Source: Liolophura sinensis
Taxonomy: Eukaryota; Mollusca; Polyplacophora; Chitonida; Chitonidae
Length of the DNA: 64,000 nucleotides
Direction of reading: 5' to 3'
NCBI RefSeq assembly: GCF_032854445.1
Contig: NC_088304.1
Location: 29,397,732 to 29,461,731 of the forward strand
Below, in pieces: positions 36,479 to 50,374 of the stretch. A program made the translations under genes and the position numbers. The first letter of the stretch is position 1. Each line of letters begins with the position of its first letter. The notes below the pieces were generated by a model that did not search any database, had not been told where the DNA came from, and worked only from the letters and a program-made list of their open reading frames with translations.

Positions 36479-39134
36479 TGGTCACTTGGTCTTCTCCATT
36501 GTGAACACAAACACAACGTGGTGAACACGAACACAAACTGATTTCACTGTTTAGCAATTTTAAAGAAACAATTAACACTAGTTTGTGGTATCGTCAATGC
36601 CGCTAGCACTGTTGTAGCCTCAGCACAGTCCGTCATTGCTATTCTGCTGGCCCTTTGCCACCTTGTGTGTCTTTATACTGTACACTTAGCTGTTTGTGTG
36701 GGAGGGAGATTTACCTTGTATCTCTTACATTTACCTGTGCTGACAATACAAGGACTAAAGCTGTCTAGGGTAAGTACATTTTCTGTTATGCTGACTTAAG
36801 CATAATGAACTAACTAAGCTCAAATGTCAGTGTTACACCATGTATTATGCAAGTATACGTCTACATTACATGTCCTCAGTGGAAGGGTATTATACAAGAA
36901 TATGTATTAAAAAAGCTTTTTATCAATAATCCACTTATCTAAATGCCAGGCAGAGTGAAAAAAAAAGGAATAACAAGAGTCAAATCCAAAAGAAATAATC
37001 TCCCCAAAACTGTTCATTGGTTCCAAGGTACAGGTGCATGTGTTTACACGCTAAATACAGCTTTTTGGTGTAAGCTCCCTTTTAATAGTCTGACTACAAT
37101 GGGCTGTGTGTAAAATGTATAAAATGATATGCTTTATAGGCAGTTGATGCAACAGCAGTTTTATTGTGTGGTTTAGGGGTGAGCCAATACCAAAAAATTC
37201 AAAAAAAGGGAATAAAAAAATAATGGAGTTCATAAGTTTTATTTTGATATTGATTTTATTATGATTTTCCTGTTTTTTTTTGTTGTTTTTTTAAGCTTTT
37301 TGATCATGTAAATATGACTTCACTAGGAGTGATACATGCCTGGAACAGTTCACATTTTCCAAAAAGTTAATTTTTTTCTTTTATTGAGTTATTTATTTTG
37401 GTTCTCATTCACACAATTTCTTTCCCCTTGAGTGTGCAGGGGAAAGAAAATTCTACACCTGTGGGATGATATTTTTTTAACAATTATTTTATTTTGGAAT
37501 TCAGGCGTGAAATACTAAAATGTGTGCATCATATGGACTAAGTATATGTGAGGAATGTTTATTGACCCTGTACAGAAGGGTCACAGCGCCACATTCATGA
37601 CAGGATGTGTACATTAGCCCTACCTTTGATTCCTAGCTGTCTGCAGTTCCCATTCACAGCCAAACATAACCTACTATTATCACCAAAATTGTAAGAGTGG
37701 ACTATAAATAACCCAGGTGACCCCTGATGCAAGACTCAGCAGCATTTTTTTTTTTTTGGCAGGGTCAGGGAGGGAAGGGGAGGTTACCTTTGAGCCGTTT
37801 GTTCTCTTGTCTTTATATCTGTGTATTGCGAAATTTTTGCTCAGTGCTTCAGATTCTTTTTCTTTTCTAAATCTGAAAGTAGAAAATTTTAATTCTGTCG
37901 TGTTCAATAAATTTGTCATTAAAATAACTGTGCAAGTAAACGGATTATTAATTAATTAAACCTAATCAAAAACATGTAAATGTAATTAAAAGTAATGTAA
38001 TTATTATAAAGCACATGCCACTGAAGGTCACAGACATGTACATGTATTGCATGTGTGCATCTTATTACTGTAATATTTAGAACCATTGCTGGAGAACTTG
38101 GTTTTAACACTCTAGCAGAAAGTAATTTTTTTTTGTTTTTGTTCTTTGAATCAGTGACTGCCTGACCAGTGCCATTACTTAATATTAATTACTGGTAATG
38201 TTGTAATTATAACAACAAGCAAGGATGATAGCCTCAGGCTCTTATCAAGTATAACTAAAAAGACTAAGTGTGTACTAATCAAGACAAACACCTTTAATGT
38301 GTTAGGTTGTGGTGTAAACATTGTTAAGGTTGCCAGGTTTATTGTTGTGTTCGTTTGGCTCACATGTAGTGGCTGTGGTCACCTGTGTACTCGTCCTTGG
38401 TTTGCCCCAGATCAGATCTGTGTCATTTGACAGGCCTGGGCAGAAGTATTCTACCACACAGCGTTTTTGGGGGGCCACTAGATATACGGCTATCTGATGT
38501 CTTCAATACATACACGTGTGGGTTGGAGTTTCAAAGGAAGCTTAAAGCTATTGATAAATAAGGTGGAGTGCCTGTAGATATATAGTTGTTGGCCCCATTA
38601 TTGATACAAGGCTAGCAGGACAGTATTGACACCTGTAGTTACCTGACATTCAGGCTTCAATCACTTGTAGTTCCACAAGCATGACAAGTTGAAGCAACTT
38701 TTTGTGCTGTTAAAAACTTAAAGAAGTGAAGATTGATAGTTTTATCAGCGGATAGCTTTCATTCTTAGCCTCTTATAACTAGAGTATTCAATTTTTTTCT
38801 TCAACAGGAAGGCTGGGACTAATATTTCAGACTGCATGCCTTTGCATATTTGAGAAATAACATTGGATCGAGTGTATCTCCCAGCAGTACACCACTGCAT
38901 GATCACAGGGATCACGCGTTCAGTGTCATGCAGTGATGTAAACTCCAGAAATAAATCATAGCCCAAATCAGGAGACAAGAGGAACAAGTCGTCACATGTT
39001 TGTCTCCTCAACTTCCGAAGTATTGAAACGGGCACGTGCCAGCTACAACCCGAGACAACCAAGACTTCCTGTACCGGCTTAGCTGCCTATTGACAATGCC
39101 AGGAAACCAACACTGGCTATCTGATGAAAATCAA

Positions 39135-39166
39135 CCAATGGCGGGAGCAGGCAGACTATAAAAAGG
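39135..39166 (+). promoter_or_regulatory. CCAAT (39135) and TATAAAAAGG (39157) ahead of the UNC13-family exon
   Basis: The spacing is promoter-like. However, the TATA box is only 26 bases before the first ATG, so a start site ~30 bases downstream would fall at or past ATG 39183. Either translation then begins at a later Met (residue 25 or 29) or this box is not used. Confidence 0.4.
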
Positions 39167-39182
39167 CTGATGAGTTCCGGTC

Positions 39183-39515
39183 ATGATGACAGACCATATC
39201 TCACGCCGGCACAGCTACTGTCGTTCTGTGCCCAATAGTCCAGACATTACTGACATGCTAAATGCGATGTACACATCTCACGTGAGCACTGACAATGGTG
39301 GCAGCAGCACCAGTCTGAGCCCCACATCTCCATCAAGCCTTTTTACCCGTGTTAAGCGTCGCCTCAGCATGCGAGGACGCCACAATTTTGGGCGCCGCAA
39401 AAGTTCGCAGACTTCACTTAATTCTCTGAACTTGGAGGGTTTGTTTGGCGAGGTGGGAAGGAAGCTGAGCTGTGCATCCAGGGATGATCTCTGTAACCTT
39501 CAACTTGATCCTGAG
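39183..39515 (+). CDS. UNC13-family exon 1 (N-terminal)
   Basis: 111 codons from MMTDH to LDPE before GTTAGT, phase 0. An in-frame TGA at 39171 closes the frame upstream, so this is the first coding exon unless an acceptor lies within 39174-39182. It contains KRRLSMRGR and RRKSSQTS, basophilic-kinase-type phosphosites. Confidence 0.72.
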
Positions 39516-42500
39516 GTTAGTCATGCTTTTATTAACATAATTAGCATAATTAACTGAATTCTGAAAAACAAAGGTTGTGATTGTCTTTGTTAGAAAGGAA
39601 ATAATTAATGAAATTTAAACTGCACTATTATATTATAAACTTTTTCCTCTTCTTTTAGTTATTTTGAACATGGTGATTTGAAGGTAATCTGTATGTACCA
39701 TATTTTTCATTGTTCTTATTTTTCGATATTGTAATTTTTTTAATCATTTTTTAACACGGTAGTTTAAAGGTAGTTTTTACCTCAACAAGTCAGTTGTATG
39801 TATGTATTTTTTGTCAGGCAGTCTTATTCTTTCAACATCATTTAAGTGGCTTAAATGAAAGATATGGCATCAATGTGTTTCTGTAAATAACTAATTATTC
39901 CAATAAGTCATTGAGAATTCATTTTTTTTATGTTAATCTCTTGCATTTTACTTTTTGCTGTTGTTACAAATAAGTTGAGTTGTAACAACATTTGAAATTA
40001 TTGTTGAAATCATATTAATTGGAACAGGCTATGTGATTTCAAAATTTGATTTACATAGTGCCACGGGATAAGGAGTTTACCTCCATTTACAGAAGTACAT
40101 ACATGTAAAGGCCTTAAAATGATACCATTTGGCTTAACTAGAGTGAGATTGTCTACAAGTAAACCTTCAAGGCCAAAAAAAAAAAAAAAAATTTTATCAC
40201 GGTTTATGCAGGTAATATAATTGATGCTGTCAGAACTGTAAAATGACACGATTTAGCAGAGTTCACTTTTTATACACAAACACACCCATAATATTCAGTT
40301 GTTTACGGTAAGTATATAAGCTGCAGTCTGCTCACCTTGACACACAGATGTATTTGTTGGGTAGTGACAGTCCACCATAAAGTTGTAACCTTGTATTGAA
40401 TGGCGGAGATGGAATTATATGTATGTGCATGCATGGACACTGGGCACATTTTCCCAACTCATTGTCAAATGTATTGTACAGTTGCATTAGTGATTCATCA
40501 TTTAAAGGGGTTTGGATATACAGTACATGTATATATTGTATAAACATCATTCAGATCTACATGTATTTTGTATGTACAACTCCGTATTAAAAGGTACCGG
40601 TATGTGTGAACACTGGCTTTATTAGGTACGTGTGAACACTATCTTTATTAGGTACGTGTGAACACTGACTTTATTAGGTATGTGTATACATACGTGTGCA
40701 AATTTATGTTAATAGCTGACAGTTCTACACATGATGACCTCCTCATATGAAAGATAGCACAATATGCTATGATGATATGCAAACGCATACTTCACAATCT
40801 ACATGTGATGACCTTCTCATATGAAGGATAACAATATTATATGATGATATATATATATGCATACTTCACAATCTACACGTGATGACCTTCTCTCATGAAG
40901 GATAACACAATATTATGTGATGATATACATGTGCATACTTCACAATCTACATGTGATGACCTTCTCATATGAAGGATAATACAATATTATATGATGATAT
41001 ATATATATGCATACTTCACATTCTACATGTGATGACCTTCTCTCATGAAGGATAACACAATATTATGTGATGACATAGATGTGCATACTTCACATTCTGC
41101 ATGTGATGATCTACTTTGACAATATCGTGATTTTGTGTATTTGAACGAGTTTAAGCTGGATGCCTTCACCGACTGGTGTATATAGCATGATGTCACACAT
41201 GACATCCTGTATGACATCGTATCTTGATGCGTGACATAGGACATGTTAAAGTTGAGTAATTTGTATTATGACATCACTCCGCTGAGCTCAGATTGGAACA
41301 TCATAAAACAAAATGTTTCTTTTTGACGTGATGGCGCCTAGGTGTGTAATAAGAAAAGTGATGTCTCTTCTGGACAGTGAAGTATCACCTTTATCAGTGA
41401 AGGAAATCCTGATATTTCATCTTTATATATAATAATAAATACATGTAATCAACTTAAGCCTATAATTAATTTTCATTATTGCAAAGCATGTTGTCCAGGT
41501 GAGTGGATTGTACATGTATTTATGCCTTCCTTCTCCTGGGGAGGAACTCTGGCAGGAATTACGGTACATGAACATGTGCACAGTCCTGACACGGGGATTT
41601 AGCTCCACACAGGTACATGTGCACAGTCCTGACACGGGGATTTAGCTCTACACAGGTACATGTGCACAGTCCTGACACGGGGATTTAGCTCCACACAGGT
41701 ACATGTGCACAGTCCTGACACGGGGATTTAGCTCCACACAGGTACATGTGCACAGTCCTGACACAGGGATTTAGCTCCACACAGGTACATGTGCACAGTC
41801 CTGGCACGGGGATTTAGCTCCACACAGGTACATGTGCACAGTCCTGACACAGGGATTTAGCTCCACACAGGTACATGTGCACAGTCCTGACATGAGGATT
41901 TAGCTCCACACAGGTACATGTGCACAGTCCTGGCACGGGGATTTAGCTCCACACAGGTACATGTGCACAGTCCTGACACAGGGATTTAGCTCCACACAGG
42001 TACATGTGCACAGTCCTGACACAGGGATTTAGCTCCACACAGGTACATGTGCACAGTCCTGACACAGGGATTTAGCTCCACACAGGTACATGTGCACAGT
42101 CCTGACATGAGGATTTAGCTCCACACAGGTACATGTGCAAAGTCCCGACATGAGGATTTAGCTCCACACAGGTACATGTGCACAGTCCTGACACAGGGAT
42201 TTAACTCCACACATGTATATGTGCACAGTCCTGACACGGGGATTTAGCTCCACACAGGTACATGTGCACAGTCCTGACACTGGGATTTAGCACCACACAG
42301 GTACATGTGCACAGTCCTTACACGGGGATTTAGCTCCACACAGGTATATGTGCACAGTCCTGACACAGGGATTTATCTCCACACAGGTACATGTATAAAG
42401 TCATTCAGTTTTTACTACTATGTAAACACAAGAGAAACACACACACACATACATACAGAACCTGTGTGAAATAGGTATACCCCTACACTTTGGCCTGGCC

Positions 42501-45500
42501 TAGAAATCATACGCACGTCAACAATGTCCTGGCGTAGAGTTTGTATAAGGTGGAGATAGTGTAGGCCTTAAGGACTGACGTTTTACCTGTCCACACCTCT
42601 GAACTTAATTTACGCTATATGCGGCATGTGTATCTAACAAAGGACAACGTTTGCACACCTTTATTTGGACATTTGTCTGGGGATGGTTTCAGCACAGGTA
42701 CATATATGTAACATTATTCTCAACTTCTAGCGATTCGCCAGTACCTGCAGAAATGACACACATGCTTATACATGAGATTTCACGGATATGTTTTACAAGT
42801 CTGGTGCTGGAAGGTTCTTTTTATGTACCGGCACCTGTCAAGAAACGTGCCTTAATGTAAGAATCGTCATAAGTGCTAATTAGCCTTACCACTTGTACCT
42901 GTAACTTAGTGTTAATGAGCCTAATGTAGCAGGATATAGGATTGGCACACAACTAAGAGTGGGGGTGAGGATCTGAGTGTGTTACACACCCATGGAACAG
43001 GTGAGTGCCTGCTTGACTGTACACCCATATGTTCCCCTCTCCAATCTGCCCATATATTCACCATTCACCCATCTAAGCAGTCTTACTTAGGCCTCCATGG
43101 ATAAATAGATGTGCATGCATGCTTGTTGTGAATTAGCACAGAGTGACTTTCCATCACTCAATCTTTGTGCTTAGACTGTCAAATTATGTACATTTAAGGG
43201 TATTTTAGCAGGATTTTTGATGGAGATTCAACTTGCAGGTAAAGTCTCAACAAGAAAAATGGTATGAGGTGAAGGAAAGTTTTACAAGTGTGTTGAGACG
43301 AAGCAATATGTAGATTCAATACATTAAATGGACATCAAGTTCAAAGGCAAGATAATGCATGTTCATGTACATGTGGGTGAAATGGGTTTTTGATGAAATA
43401 TACGCTACACTGAGTATGGAATGCGACTACTTTGGTCCATGTTCATTGAATCAGCCTGTTTGAATTGATCTGACCACAGTGAAATATTCCCCTGAGAATT
43501 GTAGTCATTGTGCCTGTGTGTGTGTGACAGTGAGAACTGTATTCAGTGTCCGTGTGTGTGTGACACTGAGAACTGTAGTCATTGTGCCTGTGTGTGTGTG
43601 GTGACATTGAGAATTGTAGTCATTGTGCCTGTGTGTGTGTGACACTGAGAATTGTAGTCATTGTGCCTGTGTGTGGGTGACACTGAGAATTGTAGTCATT
43701 GTGCCTGTGGGTGTGTGACACTGAGAACTGTATTCAGTGTCCTGTGTGTGTGTGACACTGAGAACTGTATTCAGTGTCCTGTGTGTGTGTGACACTGAGA
43801 ATTGTAGTCATTGTGCCTGTGGGTGTGTGACACTGAGAACTGTATTCAGTGTCCATGTGTGTGTGACACTGAGAACTGTATTCAGTGTCCGTGTGTGTGT
43901 GACACTGAGAATTGTAGTCATTGTGCCTGTGTGTGTGTGACACTGAGAATTGTAGTCATTGTGCCTGTGTGTGTGACACTGACAATTGTAGTCATTGTGC
44001 CTGTGTGTGTGACACTGAGAATTGTAGTCATTGTGCCTGTGTGTGTGTGTGACACTGAGAATTGTAGTCATTGTGCCTGTGTGTGTGTGACACTGAGAAC
44101 TGTATTCAATGTCCGTGTGTGTGTGACACTGAGAATTGTAGTCATTGTGCCTGTGTGTGTGTGACACTGACAATTGTAGTCATTGTGCCTGTGTGTGTGT
44201 GACACTGAGAATTGTAGTCATTGTGCCTGTGTGTGTGTGACAGTGAGAAACTGTATTCAGTGTCCGTGTGTGTGTGACACTGAGAATTGTAGTCATTGTG
44301 CCTGTGTGTGTGTGACACTGAGAACTGTATTCAGTGTCCGTGTGTGTGTGACACTGAGAATTGTATTCAGTGTCCGTGTGTGTGTGACACTGAGAATTGT
44401 AGTCATTGGCCTGTGTGTGTGTGACACTGAGAACTGTATTCAGTGTCCTGTGTGTGTGTGACACTGAGAACTGTATTCAGTGTCCGTGTGTGTGTGACAC
44501 TGAGAATTGTATTCAGTGTCCGTGTCTGTGTGACACTGAGAATTGTAGTCATTGTGCCTGTGTGTGTGTGACACTGAGAATTGTAGTCATTGTGCCTGTG
44601 TGTGTGTGACACTGACAATTGTAGTCATTGTGCCTGTGTGTGTGTGACACTGACAATTGTAGTCATTATGCCTGTGTGTGTGTGTGACACTGAGAATTGT
44701 AGTCATTGTGCCTGTGTGTGTGTGACACTGAGAACTGTATTCAATGTCCGTGTGTGTGTGACACTGAGAATTGTAGTCATTGTGCCTGTGTGTGTGTGAC
44801 ACTGAGAATTGTAGTCATTGTGCCTGTGTGTGTGACACTGAGAATTGTAGTCATTGTGCCTGTGTGTGTGTGACACTGAGAACTGTTTTCAGTGTCCGTG
44901 TGTGTGTGGACACTGAGAACTGTATTCAGTGTCCGTGTGTGTGTGACACTGAGAACTGTATTCAGTGTCCGTGTGTGTGTGACACTGAGAATTGTATTCA
45001 GTGTCCGTGTGTGTGTGACACTGAGAACTGTATTCAGTGTCCCTGTGTGTGTGACCTTTTCTAGCATGGTAAATGACCTAAAATTTTGTGAATTAATTGA
45101 CAAAATTGCACATTTATTGCCCTATTCTGAGAATTCTCTTGACCTTGGAAGGTGTTTTGAGGTTTGTTTGAAATATGCTTGTAGAGTGATATCCAACTAG
45201 AAAAAAGTCTTTCAGTTTTAGCACCAGAAGTATTACTGTACATATATGTTATGAACAATTATTTTTTCTCTGAGATCAGGGATTTTGTTGTCTTTTTGGG
45301 TAAAAGGTTACCCTGGAAAAGTAGCCAGAATGAAATAAGGTAGTAACTTTGGTCAGAATTGGTGGCTAGCTGCTCAAAAAACAGGCTACAGGTAACCCTG
45401 GTGACCTGCTTTCAAGTACTTCCACTGATAGGGCATTTTATGCGGTGAATTTTTAGAACGATTCCAATGAATGCTTGCCACTTACTACACTAATGATACA

Positions 45501-48500
45501 ACCAGATTGACCGTTAAGGTGAATTGTCCAGGACAGTGTGTGCTTCTACCTGAATAGACATTGATAATAGATAACTGAAGTTCCTGTGAGTTACATTTCA
45601 CAGACTGTATTCCACACTATACCATAAATGACCTAAAATTTCGCCCACAAAAGCACATATTTAGAGGCAAATAAATGTCACAAAATATTATTTTTGATGC
45701 TGAAAGTTACAATTTTCCAGTAGAATATCATCTCATGTTCCAATCAAACCTCAAAACAGCTTTCTAAAATCAATGGAATTCTCAAAATCAGGAAAACTGA
45801 TCAAGTTACTCAAGGACGAAATTTGTGGCTAGTATGTCTGTGTAAAATGCAATGATTGGTCCTAATACACACAGCTCTTCACCACAAAGTTCACGCACTA
45901 AGAAAACTATGCTGACTGGAATTTGAGCTACAAAGAACAGATAAACCGTGTCACTGAGATTTTCCCATGACCTTGTACCTTTTCCCTCCCCTTGTAAAAG
46001 GAATGGCTAGGACTCAGTGTAAATACTAAAAGGCATGTCTGTGAACTGGCCCAGTGGTACGTTGAGGGGTGTCAGGTTACTTTTTACAACCATATAGTCA
46101 AGGAAATTATTGCTGACTGTTGTGAAATACCTGAATGGGAAATTTAAAGTTAAGGTTTATCATGTGTCTACTAATTGAGCTCCATGCTCTCAGGTTTCTC
46201 ACATACAGTTCACAACAGTTTATCTTACAGACAGTTTGCAACAGTTTATCATTACATTCATTATGTACAATTATCTTTGTTTAGGCTAGAATCACTGTAA
46301 AAATCACCCTGTACATTTAGAGAAAATTGCACACATAATTTTATATGCCTGTACATGTAATCTCTACAAACAATGCACAGTATGTGTGTTTTAACCTTCA
46401 AACTTACAACATGTTAATACTTTTAATTCTGACATTGTTCCATGGCTGTGAGTAATTTTGTTCTTACATATGTGTGTTTTAACCTTCAAACTTACAACAC
46501 ATTAATACTTTTAATTCTGTCATTGTTCCATGGCTGTGAGTAATTTTGTTCTTACATATGTGTGTTTTAACCTTCAAACTTACAACACATTAATACTTTT
46601 AATTCTGTCATTGTTCCATGGCTGTGAGTAATTTTGTTCTTACATGTGTGTGTTTTAACCTTCAAACTTACAACACATTAATACTTTTAATTCTGACATT
46701 GTTCCATGGCTGTGAGTAATTTTGTTCTTACATGTGTGTGTTTTAACCTTCAAACTTACAACACATTAATACTTTTAATTCTGACATTGTTCCATGGCTG
46801 TGAGTAATTTTGTTCTTACATGTGTGTGTTTTAACCTTCAAACTTACAACACATTAATACTTTTAATTCTGTCATTGTTCCATGGCTGTGAGTAATTTTG
46901 TTCTTACATGTGTGTGTTTTAACCTTCAAACTTACAACACGTTAATACTTTTAATTCTGACATTGTTCCATGGTTGTGAGTAATTTTGCTCTTACATGTG
47001 TGTGTTTTAACCTTCAAACTTACAACACATTAATACTATTATTTCTGGCATTGTTCCATGGCTGTGAGTAATTTTGTTCTTACATGTGTGTGTTTTAACC
47101 TTCAAACTTACAACACATTAATACTTTTAATTCTGACATTGTTCCATGGTTGTGAGTAATTTTGTTCTTACATATGTGTGTTTTAACCTTCAAACTTAGT
47201 ACATGTTAATACTTTTAATTCTGACATGTGCCATGGGCGTAAGTAATGTTTTTCTTGCGTGTGTATGTACCATTATTTGTGCTTGTTTTCATATTTAACA
47301 AAATTGCCCGAAAACAAAATTGGAGTGAGAGTAGGGAGAGTTTGTGCTGTGGAGTATGAATGTACTACATGTAATTAGGCTAAGTACATGTGGGAATAGA
47401 TGCAGTGTATATATAGCATTTTAAATAGTGAAGGTTGTAATCATGCTTCTACCCCACAGGGCTGTCAGTTTAACGCCGTCTATACTGCTTCAAAAATCTT
47501 TCGGCTTACATATGGACCAGTAGGAACAATTGTGCCCGATAGTGAATACATTTTTGTCCCACAAATCTCTTGACTTGTCGCAGCATCGAAAACTGGATCT
47601 GAACCTGTGATATGTCTGTAAATACCTGCTAAGGGAACAACCGTTTTTTTGTCCTCGAAAAGTGTGTTTTTTAAAAGAGGTCAATAAATAGCATTAAATA
47701 TTACTTCTGATACTAAAACTTCCAAACAAATGTTGAAGTTATAGGCCAATATATACAGTTGCATCGTCCAAACAAACTTTGAAGTTATATATATACATCG
47801 TCTAAACAAACTTTGAAGTTATAAATATACATGGTCCAAACAAACTTTGAAGTTATATAAATATACATCGTCCAAACAAATCTTTGCTAATATCACCCGA
47901 ACTTTTCTAAGATCAGTATAGTACTCTTAGAATCATGGCAAATGTGCAACTTATAGTCGAAATGGGGTGATATTTTAGGTCTAGCTTTTACCACTACTAT
48001 GATCACTAGTGTCTCTAAGGTGTGAGAAGATATCCATGCACATTGGACATTCCTTATGATCTTCTGCGTTGTTAGACATGTTACACACCTGGATGTTTTC
48101 TGTTACACACCTGGATGTTTTCTCTCAGGGTTTATAATATTGTGAGACTGTCACACATTCCTAACTCCCACATACTACAGGTGGACAGGTGCCTTAGAGG
48201 CACTGCTTGGTGTGGGAGGGACCCTGTAATCATTGAGGTTCATCCAGGCATGACATATCCCATGCTGTTTGATTCTCTTGTTATAATCTCACACAACTGT
48301 GCACTATCTGGCGGAGCAGAGCAAAATATTTTTCCTTTCACCATGCTTTATTTATTTATTTATTGAGATTTGATCTTTGCCATACCCAAGAATATTTTAC
48401 TTTGTGTACACTGGTGGTTAGTTTTATCTGTGGAGGAAACTGAAGAGGCCGGGATAAACGGCTGAAGCAAGTGATTTCCACGCATAAGATACTAAAGAAA

Positions 48501-49558
48501 ACTTGATCATGCCAGCAACCATCAGCCAGCCATGCCATGAGAACTTGTAGCCATGTCAGAGAACCCTTATCCATGCCATATACGTGTACATGTTTCTAGA
48601 ACACTTTCATTTGAGACGTGCCAGTAAAGCCATAACCGTCCAAAAGAACCTTTTGCAAGAGAAACCTTATCGACATACGAAGGCTGTACGTCATTTCAGG
48701 AAAGCTCAACAACCCTTAAGCCCAACAACATTTGTTGTCGAAAACAGGATTTCTTGACCCAGGCAACAAACAAAAAAAAATGCGGGTAACCACAACTATA
48801 CTTCCTCATCAAGGCTAGTTTGCGTCTGGAATCTTCAAAAACGCATGCTTAGCAAATAAAGAATCTGTAGCCCGGCTGGTACATATAGATAGTGTACATG
48901 TACATAGATTCAGCTCTAGCCTTCAACTGTCATTCGGTGTATTTCTCTGGTATATTCCTAGTGCATTTATGTCTTTATATAGTCCATAAGCTAAGGTGGG
49001 CAATATTTATTGTGTAAAGATTCGATGATTTATTACATTGAAATCCAGTTTCTTCCCACCATAATGCTGGCTGCAGTCATATAAGTGAAATATTCTTGTG
49101 TATGGCGTAAAGCATTAATCAAATAAATTAAATTACATTCTACAAGTGGATTTCATTTTGCCTTTTTTTTGTGTTATTATTTAGTAAATATTGCTGACAA
49201 CTGAAGTAGAATTAATATACATCAAATAGTTCCGTGTAGTAAAATCCCACTGCCAGTGATATATGATAGCAATATGTATGTATCTCCGTATTCTTGTCAC
49301 AGAGGATAATCTATTACACACAGAATAAACAAACTTTTAGGCCAAGCGGAAGTTGACATTTTGTCTGTAGCTGTAATTTTATGGGTATAAAGTCAAGATT
49401 GTGCAATGCTGTATATCGGCTTCTAATTTTATCAGTGTATATGGTTTTCTTCTTATCAGGAAAACTTACTTGAGGTCATACATGTAGTTGTAGATTTATG
49501 TATATAAGGATATAGTTACACTCAAGTGTAACACTATCGTTAATACATGCATTGTGGA

Positions 49559-49628
<70 letters not shown>

Positions 49629-50318
49629 TACATGTACACTGAAACCTTTAGCTCATAGGTGTAGCTAAGTGTAGCCCATCCTGCTTGCATGCAGGTGATA
49701 GCGCCCCCTTAAACACTTTCTGTGTAAGTTAGAGTGAAAAATTGTAGATATAGTTTTTATCTATTCTGTTTTAAACATCAATTTTATTGTCATTTATGGT
49801 TTGCTAGTGTTAAAATAGATGTAGTCTCCCATTGCAGATGAATGGTCTGTCAAGGGCTACCCTAAATCCGGAAGCGTTTTGCATATGAAAGAGCAGTTAT
49901 GCTCCTCTTTAGTTTGGTTTTGGGAACAAACCTACATTGGATGGCTAGCACAATTTCAGGGCTTTACAAAATGTTCAGTTTTCTTGAAATGGTCTGCACA
50001 AAATAATGTCCTCAGAACATGCTTGAGTAAATGTTTTGCAAACACGGAAAAAGGTTGAAGAACTACAAATTAATATGGTTACCAAAAAAAAAACAAACCA
50101 GGCCTGGGATCACCAAGCGATCTTAGACTTAAGTCAAAATTTCCGTCATCAAACTTCCTTTCAGTTATTTTAGCTAAAATTTGTTTTACAATTAGTTCTC
50201 TAGAATAGGGTGAATTTTGGTTTCTACATTTCACTGGTGCCATACACCTGGACTTGGACTCCAGTGAGATAAATAAATATAACTGAATAACAGTTAATTT
50301 GTTTGTCAGTAATGTGTG

Positions 50319-50374
<56 letters not shown>

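Larger units (their letters stand above)
31158..39182. other. Intergenic region between BRICHOS and UNC13-family genes
   Basis: No gene supported. Contains at least six SINE fragments, an A/C-rich low-complexity tract (33067-33125), and AT-rich DNA. The 32882-33136 minus-strand frame is a product of the A-rich tract. Confidence 0.65.

Noticed and set aside
43480-45055. Regular repeats that could suggest a CRISPR array
   Set aside because: Units are contiguous with no unique spacers, and the genes around it are eukaryotic with introns; this is a minisatellite.
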